From positions 1,392,200 through 1,456,199 of the forward strand of contig NZ_LR733827.1 of NCBI RefSeq assembly GCF_902506535.1: DNA of 64,000 nt. The letters are read 5' to 3'. The translations under genes were made by a program, and so were the position numbers. This stretch comes from Pseudomonas sp. 8Z (GTDB lineage: Bacteria > Pseudomonadota > Gammaproteobacteria > Pseudomonadales > Pseudomonadaceae). Below are positions 25,730 through 34,975 of the stretch, in pieces (within the stretch, counting starts at the first letter, position 1; each line of letters starts with the position of its first letter). Under the pieces are notes generated by a model. That model searched no databases. It was not told the DNA's origin and saw only the letters and a list, made by a program, of their open reading frames with translations.

Positions 25730-27241
25730 ATGAATGTATTTCGCACACTGCCACGGGACGCGCTGGCGTCCGTGGTGGTCTTTCTCGTCGCCCTGCCGCT
25801 GTGCATGGGCATCGCCATCGCCTCCGGCATGCCACCGGCCAAGGGCCTGATCACCGGCATCATCGGCGGCCTGGTGGTCGGTTTCATTGCAGGCGCACCA
25901 CTGCAGGTCAGCGGCCCGGCAGCCGGTCTGGCGGTGCTGGTATTCGAGCTGGTTCGCACCCACGGCATGGCTGCGCTCGGCCCGGTGCTGCTGCTGGCCG
26001 GTTTGATTCAGCTCGTCGCAGGCAGCCTACGTCTGGGCGGCTGGTTCCGCGTCACGGCGCCGGCGGTGGTTTACGGCATGCTCGCCGGTATCGGTATCCT
26101 CATCGTGCTATCGCAAGTGCATGTGATGATCGATGCCGCGCCGCAGGCCTCCGGTCTGGATAACCTGCTGGCCTTCCCCGGTGCGGTGCTCGATGCCTTC
26201 AGCCTGTCCGGGGGCAACGCGATGATTGCCGGCGTGGTTGGTCTCGGCACCATCGCCAGCATCTGGTTGTGGGAGCGTTTTCGCCCGGCGCCCTTGCGCT
26301 TTCTGCCCGGCGCCCTGGTCGGCGTGACCCTCGCCACACTGATCAGCCTGTGGATGACGCTACCGGTAAAACGTGTGGAACTGCCAGCCAACCTCGGCGA
26401 TGCCATCGACTGGATCACCCCGCAAGGGCTGGCCAGCCTGGCCGACCCGCAACTGCTTATCGCCGCCCTGGCCCTGGCCTTTATCGCCAGCGCCGAGACG
26501 CTGCTGTCCGCCGCGGCCGTCGACCGCATGCACGACGGCGAGCGTGCCCGCTTCAATCGCGAACTGTCGGCTCAGGGCATCGGTAACATACTCTGCGGCG
26601 CAGTGGGTGCACTGCCAATGACCGGCGTGATTGTGCGCAGCTCGGCCAATGTGCAGGCCGGCGCACGCAGCCGTACCTCGACCATCCTCCATGGTGCCTG
26701 GCTGCTGGCCCTGGTTGCCCTGCTGCCTGGCGTGCTGCAAAGCATCCCGGTGGCCAGCCTCGGCGCGGTACTGGTCTACACCGGCTGCAAGCTGGTCGAC
26801 CCCAAGGCCATGCGCAACCTCGGCCAGTATGGGCGCGCACCGGTGTTCATCTATATCGCCACGGCGCTGTGCATCGTCTTCACCGACCTGCTGACAGGCG
26901 TGCTGGTGGGCTTCGGCCTGACACTGCTGAAACTGGTGTGGAACGCCTCGCGCCTGCGCGTGAAGTTGGTGCCCACCGGCCCCGACAGCGCCGAGCTGCG
27001 CATGAGCGGCGCCGCCACCTTCCTGCGCGTGCCGCAACTGGCCAAGCTGCTGGCCAGCGTTGAACCTGGCACCCGCGTGCACCTGAGCCTGGCACGGGTC
27101 AGCTACATCGACCACGCCTGCATGGAACTGCTGGAAGACTGGGGGCGCTCGGCCCGCGCCCAGGGCGGCGGGCTGGAGATTGTCGAAGGCGCTGCGCTGA
27201 AACGGCGCGTGGAAGGTCGGCAACGAACGGCACTAGCCTGA
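25730..27241 (+). CDS. SulP family anion transporter (likely bicarbonate or sulfate)
   Basis: 503-residue membrane protein of the SLC26/SulP family: DALASVVVFLVALPLCMGIAIASGMPP at the N-terminus (25754-25834), 10-14 hydrophobic segments, the central AETLLSAAAVDRMHDGERARFNRELSAQGIGN (26492-26587) and a C-terminal STAS-like domain from about residue 400 (VHLSLARVSYIDHACMELLEDWG). The pairing with carbonic anhydrase suggests bicarbonate, as in BicA-like transporters, but the ion cannot be read from sequence. AAGGAGAAGATGACATC precedes the ATG. Confidence 0.88.
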   Translation: MNVFRTLPRDALASVVVFLVALPLCMGIAIASGMPPAKGLITGIIGGLVVGFIAGAPLQVSGPAAGLAVLVFELVRTHGMAALGPVLLLAGLIQLVAGSLRLGGWFRVTAPAVVYGMLAGIGILIVLSQVHVMIDAAPQASGLDNLLAFPGAVLDAFSLSGGNAMIAGVVGLGTIASIWLWERFRPAPLRFLPGALVGVTLATLISLWMTLPVKRVELPANLGDAIDWITPQGLASLADPQLLIAALALAFIASAETLLSAAAVDRMHDGERARFNRELSAQGIGNILCGAVGALPMTGVIVRSSANVQAGARSRTSTILHGAWLLALVALLPGVLQSIPVASLGAVLVYTGCKLVDPKAMRNLGQYGRAPVFIYIATALCIVFTDLLTGVLVGFGLTLLKLVWNASRLRVKLVPTGPDSAELRMSGAATFLRVPQLAKLLASVEPGTRVHLSLARVSYIDHACMELLEDWGRSARAQGGGLEIVEGAALKRRVEGRQRTALA

Positions 27242-27327
27242 CCGCTGCACATTGCGCATGGTGGCACATACAGATCAGGCGAAATCAGCCACTCTATTGA
27301 GTAGCGATCCCTGATCTGGAGCCCACC

Positions 27328-27531
27328 ATGCGCCTCACCCACCTGTTTACTCTCGCCCTGCTACTCAACCTTGGCGCCTGTGGCGCGGGTGAAACCGCCG
27401 CCACCGCCAGCCTGCAAGCGCAGCAGGCCCAAAAGGCCCAGCAGCAGATGCAGCAGCTCAAACAGCAAATCGACCAGGCCAACGCGACCAACAATCAGCG
27501 CCTGCAAGAGGCGCTGAAGCAGACTCAATAG
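27328..27531 (+). CDS. Small lipoprotein with coiled-coil tail
   Basis: 67 residues. The signal peptide MRLTHLFTLALLLNLGAC ends in a lipobox (LGAC). The mature part is almost entirely Q/A-rich coiled coil (QAQQAQKAQQQMQQLKQQI), so it resembles a miniature Lpp-like lipoprotein. A TGGAG ribosome-binding site lies 7 bases ahead. Function unknown. Confidence 0.7.
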   Translation: MRLTHLFTLALLLNLGACGAGETAATASLQAQQAQKAQQQMQQLKQQIDQANATNNQRLQEALKQTQ

Positions 27532-27704
27532 CAGCGGCTGTTAGCAACCTGAACGGCAGCCGTCCGTAGGCCATAAAGGCCGCAAAGCCTGGAACCAACG
27601 AAACAGCGAAAAGTCTGCAACACAGGCGTATAACTCACGCCAGCACTCTAGGTGGCAGACACCCCGGAGTTCCCTCTGTCAAAACATCGCGGAACCCACA
27701 CTTT

Positions 27705-29495
27705 ATGGATTGGCACCAAGCCCTTAGCGACAGCCTGATCTGGCTGGCCATCGCCTCACTTTGCACACTCATCGGTTTTACCCTCACCGCCTTCGCCCTG
27801 GTGCGGTTCACCCGCTGGGGTCGGCAATTCTGGCAAATCGCTGGGCCCTACCTGAGCCCGCGCAACAGTTGGCGCCCGCTGCTGACCTTCACCTTGCTCC
27901 TGCTGCTGTCGCTATTTGCGGTACGCATGAACGTGCTGTTTTCCTTCTGGTACAACGGCTTCTACAGCGCCCTGCAGGAGCTGGATCAGCAAGCGTTCTG
28001 GTTCATGCTTGGCATCTTCGCCATCCTCGCCAGCATCCACGTGGCGCGGGCGCTGTTCGACTTCTACGTCAACCAGGCGCTGAGCATCCACTGGCGTACC
28101 TGGCTCAACCAGCGCCTGACCGATGACTGGCTCAAGGGCGATGCCTACTACCGAGGCCAGTTCCTCGACCAGCCCATCGACAACCCCGATCAGCGTATCG
28201 AACTGGACGTCGCCGCCTTCGTCAGTGGCTCGCTCAAGCTCTCGCTCGGCGCCGTCAGCTCGCTGGTTTCGCTGGTAGCCTTCAGCGCCATTCTCTGGGG
28301 GCTGTCCGCGCCGCTGACGGTCGCGGGCGTGGAAATCCCACGGGCCATGGTGTTCGCCGTGTACATCTACGTGATCATCGCCACGTTGATCGCCTTCCGC
28401 CTCGGCCGCCCGCTGATCCGCCTGAACTTCCTCAACGAACAGCGCTCGGCCAACTTCCGTTACGCCCTGGTGCGCCTGCGTGAATACGCCGAGAACGTCG
28501 CCTTCTACCAGGGCCGCGACGTCGAGCGGCGCACATTGCTTGGCCGCTTCAGCGCACTGGTGGAAAACCTCTGGGCGCTGGTCTATCGAAGCCTGAAGTT
28601 CGACGGCTTCAACCTCGGCGTCAGCCAGGTAGCCGTGGTCTTCCCCTTCATCCTCCAGGCGCCGCGCTTCTTCAGCGGCGCCATCAAGCTCGGCGACGTG
28701 ATGCAAACCGCGCAGGCCTTCGGCCAGGTGCAGGACGCCCTGTCGTTCTTCCGCAGCAGCTACGACACCTTCGCCCAATACCGCGCCACCCTCGACCGCC
28801 TGAGCGGCCTACTCGACGCCAACCAGCAGGCCCGCGATCTGCCGCACGTCACCACCAGCGCCAAGACTAGCGGCCTGCACGTCGAAAACCTGCACCTGCA
28901 ACGCCCCGATGGCCAACGGCTGGTCGACGGCCTCAACCTCGACCTGCACGCGGGACAGGCCCTGCTGGTACGCGGCCCCTCCGGCTGCGGCAAGACCACC
29001 CTACTGCGCGCCCTCGCCGGCCTCTGGCCCTACGCCGCCGGCCAGGTAGCGCGACCCACCGGGCACCAGGCGCTGTTCCTCGCGCAACGCCCGTACCTGC
29101 CGCTGGGCGACCTGCGCAGCGCCCTCGCCTACCCCGCTGAACCAGACGACGACAGCGCACGTATGCAACAGGTGCTGGAGCAAGTGTGCCTACCGCACCT
29201 GGCTAATCGCCTGGATGAACCCGGCGACTGGAGCCGCGTATTGTCCCTGGGTGAACAACAACGCCTGGCCTTCGCCCGCCTGCTCTACAACCGCCCGGCG
29301 GTGGCCTTCCTCGACGAATCCAGCTCGGCGATGGACGAAGGCTTGGAACAGTCGCTCTACACCCTGCTACGCCGCGAACTGCCCGACACCCTGCTGATCA
29401 GCGTCGGCCACCGCCACACCCTAGCCGCCTTCCATAGCCACCAGCTCGACCTGGACGGCAAAGGCGCCTGGCAACTGAGCAGCCGCAACGGCTGA
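27705..29495 (+). CDS. ABC transporter, fused permease-ATPase (SbmA/BacA/YddA-like)
   Basis: 596 residues. The N-terminal transmembrane domain (about 1-330) is of the SbmA/BacA type: FSFWYNGFYSALQELDQQAFW and WRTWLNQRLTDDWLKGDAYYR (positions 27939-28155). The C-terminal ATPase (about 385-590) has Walker A GPSGCGKTT, the signature LSLGEQQRLAFARLL and Walker B AVAFLDES. YddA/CydDC-like half-exporters of this kind move peptides, cobalamin or very long-chain acyl groups; the substrate here is unknown. Single gene with a hairpin 12 bases after the stop. Confidence 0.87.
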   Translation: MDWHQALSDSLIWLAIASLCTLIGFTLTAFALVRFTRWGRQFWQIAGPYLSPRNSWRPLLTFTLLLLLSLFAVRMNVLFSFWYNGFYSALQELDQQAFWFMLGIFAILASIHVARALFDFYVNQALSIHWRTWLNQRLTDDWLKGDAYYRGQFLDQPIDNPDQRIELDVAAFVSGSLKLSLGAVSSLVSLVAFSAILWGLSAPLTVAGVEIPRAMVFAVYIYVIIATLIAFRLGRPLIRLNFLNEQRSANFRYALVRLREYAENVAFYQGRDVERRTLLGRFSALVENLWALVYRSLKFDGFNLGVSQVAVVFPFILQAPRFFSGAIKLGDVMQTAQAFGQVQDALSFFRSSYDTFAQYRATLDRLSGLLDANQQARDLPHVTTSAKTSGLHVENLHLQRPDGQRLVDGLNLDLHAGQALLVRGPSGCGKTTLLRALAGLWPYAAGQVARPTGHQALFLAQRPYLPLGDLRSALAYPAEPDDDSARMQQVLEQVCLPHLANRLDEPGDWSRVLSLGEQQRLAFARLLYNRPAVAFLDESSSAMDEGLEQSLYTLLRRELPDTLLISVGHRHTLAAFHSHQLDLDGKGAWQLSSRNG

Positions 29496-29507
29496 TTCAA
29501 CGCAAAG

Positions 29508-29531
29508 CGCCATAGCCTTTCGGGCTATGGC
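29508..29531. terminator. Hairpin after the ABC transporter gene
   Basis: GCGCCATAGCC-TTTC-GGGCTATGGCGC, a perfect 11-bp stem. There is no T-run, so it may be a mRNA 3' stabiliser or REP rather than a true terminator. Confidence 0.5.
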
Positions 29532-29585
29532 GCAGAGCCATCATTTCGCAGTAAGGTCGGTGCATCGCCTTCGCAAGGATGCACC

Positions 29586-29684
29586 ATGGCCAACAAGCCC
29601 TCCCCCTCCCGCCAGCACAAACATCTTGCTGTTTTGATCGATGCGGATAGTGCGTTGGTCGTTATTGCTGAAAACTTTATTTAA
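29586..29684 (+). pseudogene. 5' remnant of a NYN-domain protein gene
   Basis: Encodes only 32 residues, MANKPSPSRQHKHLAVLIDA then DSALVVIAENFI and a stop. LAVLIDAD is the first catalytic strand of NYN (PIN-like nuclease) domains, normally followed by about 230 more residues. An AAGGATG ribosome-binding site is intact. The coding sequence breaks off where the AT-rich, REP-bracketed insert begins, so the rest was deleted or displaced. The 3' part is not in this window. Confidence 0.65.
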
Positions 29685-29695
29685 TCCGATAAAAC

Positions 29696-29726
29696 GGTGG
29701 ACAAGCTTCGCGTTGTCCACCCTACG
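29696..29726. repeat. REP-like palindrome, left flank of the DUF2971 gene
   Basis: GGTGGACAAGC-TTCGC-GTTGTCCACC plus CTACG. An inverted, almost identical copy lies at 30832-30861 and a similar one at 32256-32284. Confidence 0.85.
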
Positions 29727-29898
29727 CATACGCAGACTACTTGCTGTAGCTAGTAATGGCGCGCAACAGTCAGTTCGATTTGCAAGAACTTGGCACTACT
29801 GCGCCAAGAGGAAAGTTTTAATAATTCACAACAGCAAGACACTGTCAAAGCAGTGCAACATGTAAAAATCAAAGACCAACCGCAACCAGAGCAAATCA

Positions 29899-30810
29899 AT
29901 GGACGCAGAACAATACAAGAACCATATAAATAGCATTCTTGAGAAATTGAAAGTCTCCGAAGCAACACCAATTCAATATGCAGCTCACTACACTGGAGCA
30001 TTAACACCAAAACTCTTACTGGCCAAGCACGAAGATAACAAGATGCGGCAGTTTGACGGCGACTATATGAACGACCCAGAGGAGGGACGATACCTAGTAG
30101 ATGTGATGATTGCAGCTGCACAAGCATGTGACCATCAATTCAAGGGGGACTTTGTAGAGCGTCTGACAAAACTTCGTGAGTCAAGATTATTGTATTCAGC
30201 CTATCGTAAGGCGACATTTCTGTCCTGTTGGACAATCAAAGAGATCAAAGCAGGATCAGAGGACTCAAGCGATTCACTCAATCACTGGCGTTTTTATGGT
30301 CATGATGGCCAAGGTTCATGCCTTATGGTTCCGCTGACCAGCTTAATTAATACATTTCCAAACCAGCTATTTAAAGTAGTTTATGGCACTGAAGCAAGAG
30401 GCGGTGGAGCTAACGCTGCTGAACGTCCTATCCAGCAAGTAAAAACAAATCTCACCAGTCGACTGAATGCGCTACGAAGAACTCGCTCCAACGCCATGCA
30501 AGACCTTGAGGAAGTAATACAAGCAACACACCCACTACTCTTCCTATTCAAGTCCTCAGAGTACGCAGCAGAAAAGGAGGTAAGATCAATAGTACATAAG
30601 GATAGCTACGCCAAGAGTTCGGGAGTCAACTTTGACGAAAGAACACCACAACGAGCATACATAGATGGCGAACAAGGACTTATTTCAAACAACTCCATCT
30701 TGTATTTCGGCCCCAAAGCTGACCACAAGTATGCTATCGAGGTTATGGGGCTTGCTGCAAATCTCAACCTTGATATCCGAGTTTTCGTTAGCTCAATGCC
30801 ATATCGTTGA
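29899..30810 (+). CDS. DUF2971-like accessory protein
   Basis: 303 residues with clearly lower GC than the neighbouring genes. NHWRFYGHDGQGSCLMVP near residue 133 and a later SEYAAEKEVRSIVHKDS match the pattern of DUF2971 proteins (W-x-x-Y-G-x-x-x-x-G-x-C, then E-x-E-x-R). DUF2971 proteins are of unknown function and often lie in variable or defence-type loci. It is bracketed by inverted REP copies and sits between a truncated NYN gene and an IS fragment. Weak AGAG ribosome-binding site. Signs of horizontal transfer: base composition and disrupted neighbours. Confidence 0.65.
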   Translation: MDAEQYKNHINSILEKLKVSEATPIQYAAHYTGALTPKLLLAKHEDNKMRQFDGDYMNDPEEGRYLVDVMIAAAQACDHQFKGDFVERLTKLRESRLLYSAYRKATFLSCWTIKEIKAGSEDSSDSLNHWRFYGHDGQGSCLMVPLTSLINTFPNQLFKVVYGTEARGGGANAAERPIQQVKTNLTSRLNALRRTRSNAMQDLEEVIQATHPLLFLFKSSEYAAEKEVRSIVHKDSYAKSSGVNFDERTPQRAYIDGEQGLISNNSILYFGPKADHKYAIEVMGLAANLNLDIRVFVSSMPYR

Positions 30811-30831
30811 TCATGGCACTTTACTTAGCAA

Positions 30832-30861
30832 GTAGGGTGGACAACGCGAAGCTTGTCCACC
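30832..30861. repeat. REP-like palindrome, right flank of the DUF2971 gene
   Basis: GTAGGGTGGACAACGCGAAG followed by CTTGTCCACC; it is the reverse complement of the copy at 29696-29726 over 30 of 31 bases. Confidence 0.85.
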
Positions 30862-30935
30862 ACCTCCTCGTCGCGCTGACCTTTCAGTCCTACACCAATT
30901 GCCCCGTTCAGAAGGCCGAACGGAATCGTTGCGTA

Positions 30936-31060
30936 GGGATGGTCTGAAAAAGACTTCCCGAATCTGTTGAAATACGCTGATCCCGCCAGCCGAGTTTTTC
31001 CATGAAGCAGATGACCTTCGCCGACGCCGAGTACGCAGGTAAGCGCAAGCAGACCCGCAA
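30936..31060 (+). mobile_element. IS5-family end fragment (terminal repeat plus first ~20 transposase codons)
   Basis: Begins with the terminal repeat GGGATGGTCTGAAA and continues to an ATG at 31002 that encodes MKQMTFADAEYAGKRKQTRK, a conserved IS5-family transposase N-terminus. The similarity with the copy at 62716-62968 stops after the CGCAA at 31060, where the trmA promoter region begins. The rest of the element is absent. Confidence 0.8.
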
Positions 31061-31141
31061 CACCAATAATCGACGACCCCGGCACGTCGGCAACGGAGTC
31101 GCTACAATGGCGCCCCGTTTTCCAACCCGCATGAGTGACCG

Positions 31142-32230
31142 ATGAGCCGCCCCGCATTCGACCCCGCCACCTACGACGCCCAACTCGCCGAGAAGAAGGC
31201 CCGCCTGGTCGAACTGCTGGCGCCCTTCGCCGCGCCAGAGCCCGAGGTGTTCGACTCGCCGCGCGAGCACTACCGCATGCGCGCCGAGTTCCGCCTGTGG
31301 CGTGAAGACGGTCAGCGTCACTACGCGATGTTCGCCCCTGGCGACAAACACACGCCCATCCTGCTCGACGACTTCCCCATTGCCAGCCTGCGCATCAACG
31401 ACCTGATGCCGCGCCTGCGCGCCGCCTGGCAGGCCAGCGAGGCGCTGTCGTTCAAGCTGTTCCAGGTCGAGTTCCTCACCACCCTGGCTGGCGATGCGCT
31501 GATCACCCTGGCCTACCATCGCCCGCTGGACGCAGCCTGGCAGGCCGAGGCAGAAAAACTGGCGGCCACGCTTAACGTCAGCCTGGTCGGCCGCTCCCGT
31601 GGCCAGCGCCTGGTGATCGGCCGCGACTATGTGGAAGAAGAACTGACCGTGGCCGGGCGCAGCTTCCGCTACCAGCAGCCCGAAGGCGCCTTCACCCAAC
31701 CCAACGGCAAGGTCTGCGAGAAGATGCTCGGCTGGGCCTATGACGTGCTCGGCCAGCGCAGCGACGACCTGCTGGAGCTATACTGCGGCAACGGCAACTT
31801 CACCCTGCCGCTGGCCACCCGCGTTCGTAAGGCGCTGGCCACCGAGATCAGCAAGACCTCGGTAAACGCCGCCCTGGCCAACCTGGCTGACAATGCGGTG
31901 GATAACGTCGAACTGGTGCGCCTGTCCGCCGAAGAGCTGACTCAGGCGCTCAACGAGGTGCGCCCTTTCCGCCGCCTGGCAGGCGTCGACCTGAAGAGCT
32001 ACGACTTCGGCAGCGTCTTCGTCGACCCGCCGCGCGCCGGCATGGATCCAGACACCTGCGAGCTGACCCGGCGCTTCGAACGCATCCTGTACATTTCCTG
32101 CAACCCGCAGACCCTGGCCGCCAACATCGCCCAGCTCAATGACACCCACAAGGTGACGCGCTGCGCGCTGTTCGACCAATTCCCCTACACCCACCACATG
32201 GAAGCGGGTGTGCTGCTGGAAAGGCGCTAA
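31142..32230 (+). CDS. trmA: tRNA (uracil54-C5)-methyltransferase
   Basis: 362-residue SAM-dependent enzyme that makes m5U54 (ribothymidine) in the T-loop of tRNAs. The N-terminal part EHYRMRAEFRLWREDG is characteristic; the SAM-binding segment is LLELYCGNGNFTLPLA near residue 208, and the catalytic Cys lies in ILYISCNPQTLAAN near 318. The motif FVDPPRAGMD contains the catalytic DPPR. A TACAAT box lies at 31104. Length is normal; the upstream region carries an IS fragment that stops about 80 bases short. Confidence 0.96.
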   Translation: MSRPAFDPATYDAQLAEKKARLVELLAPFAAPEPEVFDSPREHYRMRAEFRLWREDGQRHYAMFAPGDKHTPILLDDFPIASLRINDLMPRLRAAWQASEALSFKLFQVEFLTTLAGDALITLAYHRPLDAAWQAEAEKLAATLNVSLVGRSRGQRLVIGRDYVEEELTVAGRSFRYQQPEGAFTQPNGKVCEKMLGWAYDVLGQRSDDLLELYCGNGNFTLPLATRVRKALATEISKTSVNAALANLADNAVDNVELVRLSAEELTQALNEVRPFRRLAGVDLKSYDFGSVFVDPPRAGMDPDTCELTRRFERILYISCNPQTLAANIAQLNDTHKVTRCALFDQFPYTHHMEAGVLLERR

Positions 32231-32255
32231 GCCTGAGTGCAACCGAGCCCCGGCA

Positions 32256-32284
32256 GTAGGGTGGACAACGCTTGTTTGTCCACC
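32256..32284. repeat. REP-like palindrome after trmA
   Basis: GTAGGGTGGACAACGCTTGT then TTGTCCACC; same family as the pair around the DUF2971 gene, with a changed loop. Confidence 0.8.
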
Positions 32285-32306
32285 TGCGTGCAGGCCCAGG
32301 CGCCAA

Positions 32307-32696
32307 TCAGCGCTCGCGCTGAATCCCCCGCAAGGCCCACCAGGCCACCACCGCCGACACGCCCTCGAATAACAGGGCACCCAGGTTGAAGGTCTGCTGC
32401 GCGCCGCCATCGAGGCACAGCCCGGCGATACGCGCCAGGGCCAGCGCGGCGTAGAGCACAACCAGCAGCATCAAGGCCGGGCGCAGCAGATCCAGGCGTG
32501 TCAGCGCCATCGTCAGGTAGGCGGCCAGGCCCAGTTGCAGGCCGCCGTAATAGGCACGCACTTCTGTCACTGCGGCATTGCCCATCAGCAACGCACCGCT
32601 GAAGCTGGCCATTTCCTCGGGGCGAATGAAATACGCCAGCCCCAAGCCGGTGAGCGCGACGAGCTGGATGATCAGTACGATTCGGGCGAACAACAT
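32307..32696 (-). CDS. DUF4345-like membrane protein
   Basis: 129 residues, four hydrophobic segments. The pattern AYFIRPEEMASFSGALLMGNAAVTEVRAYYGGLQLGLA (32535-32648) is typical of DUF4345, small membrane proteins of unknown function. The start at 32696 (MLFARIVLIIQ) gives a normal first membrane helix; the longer frame upstream is arginine-rich non-homologous sequence. Confidence 0.75.
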   Translation of the reverse strand: MLFARIVLIIQLVALTGLGLAYFIRPEEMASFSGALLMGNAAVTEVRAYYGGLQLGLAAYLTMALTRLDLLRPALMLLVVLYAALALARIAGLCLDGGAQQTFNLGALLFEGVSAVVAWWALRGIQRER

Positions 32697-32823
32697 CGGC
32701 AGACTCCTGATCGTTGAAGGCAGCCAGCAGCATAGGCGCCACCCGTCGCGACGCCTAGTCGCAATGGCTTGGGTGGTCGGCAATGGCGGGCTATTCTTGG
32801 CCCTCACCTTCAGGAGCCTCCTC

Positions 32824-33258
32824 ATGCGCCGTACGCTTCTTGCCTTATGCCTGTTCACCGGTCTGGCTCAGGCCGCCGAGCCATTGACCATCGACGTACA
32901 CCGTGACGCCAACTGCGGCTGCTGCACCGCCTGGATCGAGCACCTACAAGCCAATGGTTTCGTGGTCAACGACCATGTGGAAAACGACATGAGCGCGGTC
33001 AAGCAGCGCCTCGGCGTGCCGCCGCGTCTCGCCTCGTGTCACACCGGCGTGATCGACGGCAAGTTCGTCGAAGGCCATGTACCTGCCGCCGATATCCTCA
33101 AGCTGCGCCAACGCCCGGATCTGCTCGGCGCCGCCGTGCCCGGCATGCCCATGGGCTCGCCCGGCATGGAATACGGCGACCGCGTAGACGCCTATCAGGT
33201 CATCGGCCTTGATAGCGAGCGCCAGGACGTCGTGCTCAGCGACTATCCGGCCAACTGA
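32824..33258 (+). CDS. DUF411 metal-binding periplasmic protein
   Basis: 144 residues with a signal peptide MRRTLLALCLFTGLAQA. The mature protein starts with DVHRDANCGCCTAWIEHL, the DUF411 C-x-C-C metal site, then GVPPRLASCHTGVIDGKFVEGHVPA and PGMPMGSPGME, a His/Met-rich pattern typical of copper-handling proteins. DUF411 genes are often in copper-resistance loci; here no other copper gene is adjacent. Start at 32824 with AGGAG 8 bases upstream. Confidence 0.85.
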   Translation: MRRTLLALCLFTGLAQAAEPLTIDVHRDANCGCCTAWIEHLQANGFVVNDHVENDMSAVKQRLGVPPRLASCHTGVIDGKFVEGHVPAADILKLRQRPDLLGAAVPGMPMGSPGMEYGDRVDAYQVIGLDSERQDVVLSDYPAN

Positions 33259-33285
33259 GCACGCGCCTGAGCCTGCGCGGCAGGC

Positions 33286-34614
33286 TCAGGCCTGTGCAGG
33301 CGTCAGGTTGGTGATCCGACGCACCGGCAACAGCACCAGCAAGAGCAACGCCGCCGCGACGAACACTAGGGCGAACCAGCCGTACAGTTCCAACGGCTGC
33401 CAGCCACCGTCGAGCATCAGCCCAGCCACGGTCGGCGACAGAATCGCCCCGCCACGGCCGATACCGATGGCCCAACCCACGCCAGTGGCCCGAATCGACG
33501 CGCCATAAAGCAGCGGCGACAACGCATACAGCCCGGCCACGCAGCCGTTGGAAAACAGCCCGATCAGCAGCCCCATGCCCAGCGCCGCCAGGTAGGACGA
33601 GCCGATAGTGGTGAACACCAGCAGCATCACCGCCGTGATCAGCATGAAAGCGGCCAGCACCCGTGGCAGGGCGAAACGTGCCGAGAGCAGCCCCAGCAGC
33701 GTGGCGCCGAAGATGCCGCCGACACTCAGCAGCACCCCGCCGGTAACGCCCTGCTGCACCGAAAGCCCGGACGAGGTCAGCAACTTGGGCGTCCAGCTCA
33801 TGATGAAGTAGAAGCCGAACATCACCAGGAAGAACAGCAGCCAGATCAGCAGCGTGCTGCGCAGCAAAGTCGGCTCGAACAGCCGCAGTACGGGATTGCT
33901 GCTACCCGCAACCTGCACGGGACGCACAGGCAAGGCGCTCAGCCTCGGCTGCTGCAGGCGCACCGCCAGATCATTGACCCGCTGCAAGGCATTGCGCGGC
34001 TGCTTGCTGAGCAGAAAATCCAGCGATTCCGGCAGCCACAGCAGCACCAGGCCGATGGCGGCGAAGGTGATCAGCCCACCGGTGAGGAACACCGAGCGCC
34101 AGCCCCAGTGCGATAGCAGCCAGACCGCCAGCAGCCCCCCCAGCGTCGCCCCCAGCGCATAGCCGGTGGACTGCAGGCTGACGGCCAGGCCGCGCCAGCG
34201 CGCGTTGGCATATTCACTGGCAATCACGTTGCTGCTGGCGAGGATGCCACCGATGCCCAGGCCGGTCAGGCCGCGCAGCAGCGCCAATTGCATAGGCGAC
34301 TGACTCAGCGACGACAACACCATCCCCGTACCGGACAGCACCAGGCACAACAGGATCAGCGGGCGGCGGCCAATGCGGTCGGCCCAGGGCGCCAGCAGCA
34401 GAGAACCCAGCGCCATGCCGAGCAAGCCAGCGCTGAGCAACATGCCCAGTTCGGCACCGCTCAGCGACCATTCAGACGTCACGGACGACGCGGTAAAGGC
34501 CATCACCAGCACATCGAAGCCATCAATCATGTTGAGCACCACGCACACGGCGATGGCCACCCACTGGAAGCCGCGCATCGGTTCCTGATCGACTATCTGG
34601 CGCAGATCGCTCAT
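33286..34614 (-). CDS. MFS transporter, aromatic acid:H+ symporter (AAHS) type
   Basis: 442 residues with 12 expected membrane segments. IDGFDVLVMAFTASSV in the first segment and the loop motif APWADRIGRRPLIL are the hallmarks of AAHS transporters such as PcaK and BenK. The middle loop is cytoplasmic and charged. No catabolic genes for aromatics are adjacent, so the substrate is unknown. The ATG at 34614 matches the family N-terminus (MSDLRQIVDQEPMRGFQW). Confidence 0.85.
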   Translation of the reverse strand: MSDLRQIVDQEPMRGFQWVAIAVCVVLNMIDGFDVLVMAFTASSVTSEWSLSGAELGMLLSAGLLGMALGSLLLAPWADRIGRRPLILLCLVLSGTGMVLSSLSQSPMQLALLRGLTGLGIGGILASSNVIASEYANARWRGLAVSLQSTGYALGATLGGLLAVWLLSHWGWRSVFLTGGLITFAAIGLVLLWLPESLDFLLSKQPRNALQRVNDLAVRLQQPRLSALPVRPVQVAGSSNPVLRLFEPTLLRSTLLIWLLFFLVMFGFYFIMSWTPKLLTSSGLSVQQGVTGGVLLSVGGIFGATLLGLLSARFALPRVLAAFMLITAVMLLVFTTIGSSYLAALGMGLLIGLFSNGCVAGLYALSPLLYGASIRATGVGWAIGIGRGGAILSPTVAGLMLDGGWQPLELYGWFALVFVAAALLLLVLLPVRRITNLTPAQA

Positions 34615-34975
34615 TGCCCACCCTCCTTGCCGACAACCGGCTGCGACAACCTCTGAACGAAGATGGAAGAAGAGCGACGACAGACGGCCGCCAACCGGTA
34701 GCAAAGATGATTCATCGCAGCAAACCCTTAATTGTTATTGTCGGGGGACAACCAAGGGGCACGCTCGCAGAGCGGAGTGCAAAGCACAATTCGTCGCTAC
34801 GCCAGCGGCGCTATGTCGACTCACCTGTGCATCCACGAAAGGTGCGGAGAATCTGGCCTCCAGCGCTTTTTCAGGGCATCAAGATTGTGTGCGCTGATCG
34901 AACGCCGCCAGCGCTGGCAGGGCACGAGCTAAACCCGCTCGCCCCTGTTGGCGGGTGCACCCGCCCTACGCTTGA

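Noticed and set aside
30936..31060. Complete insertion sequence upstream of trmA
   Set aside because: Only one terminal repeat and about 20 transposase codons are present; the other end is missing.
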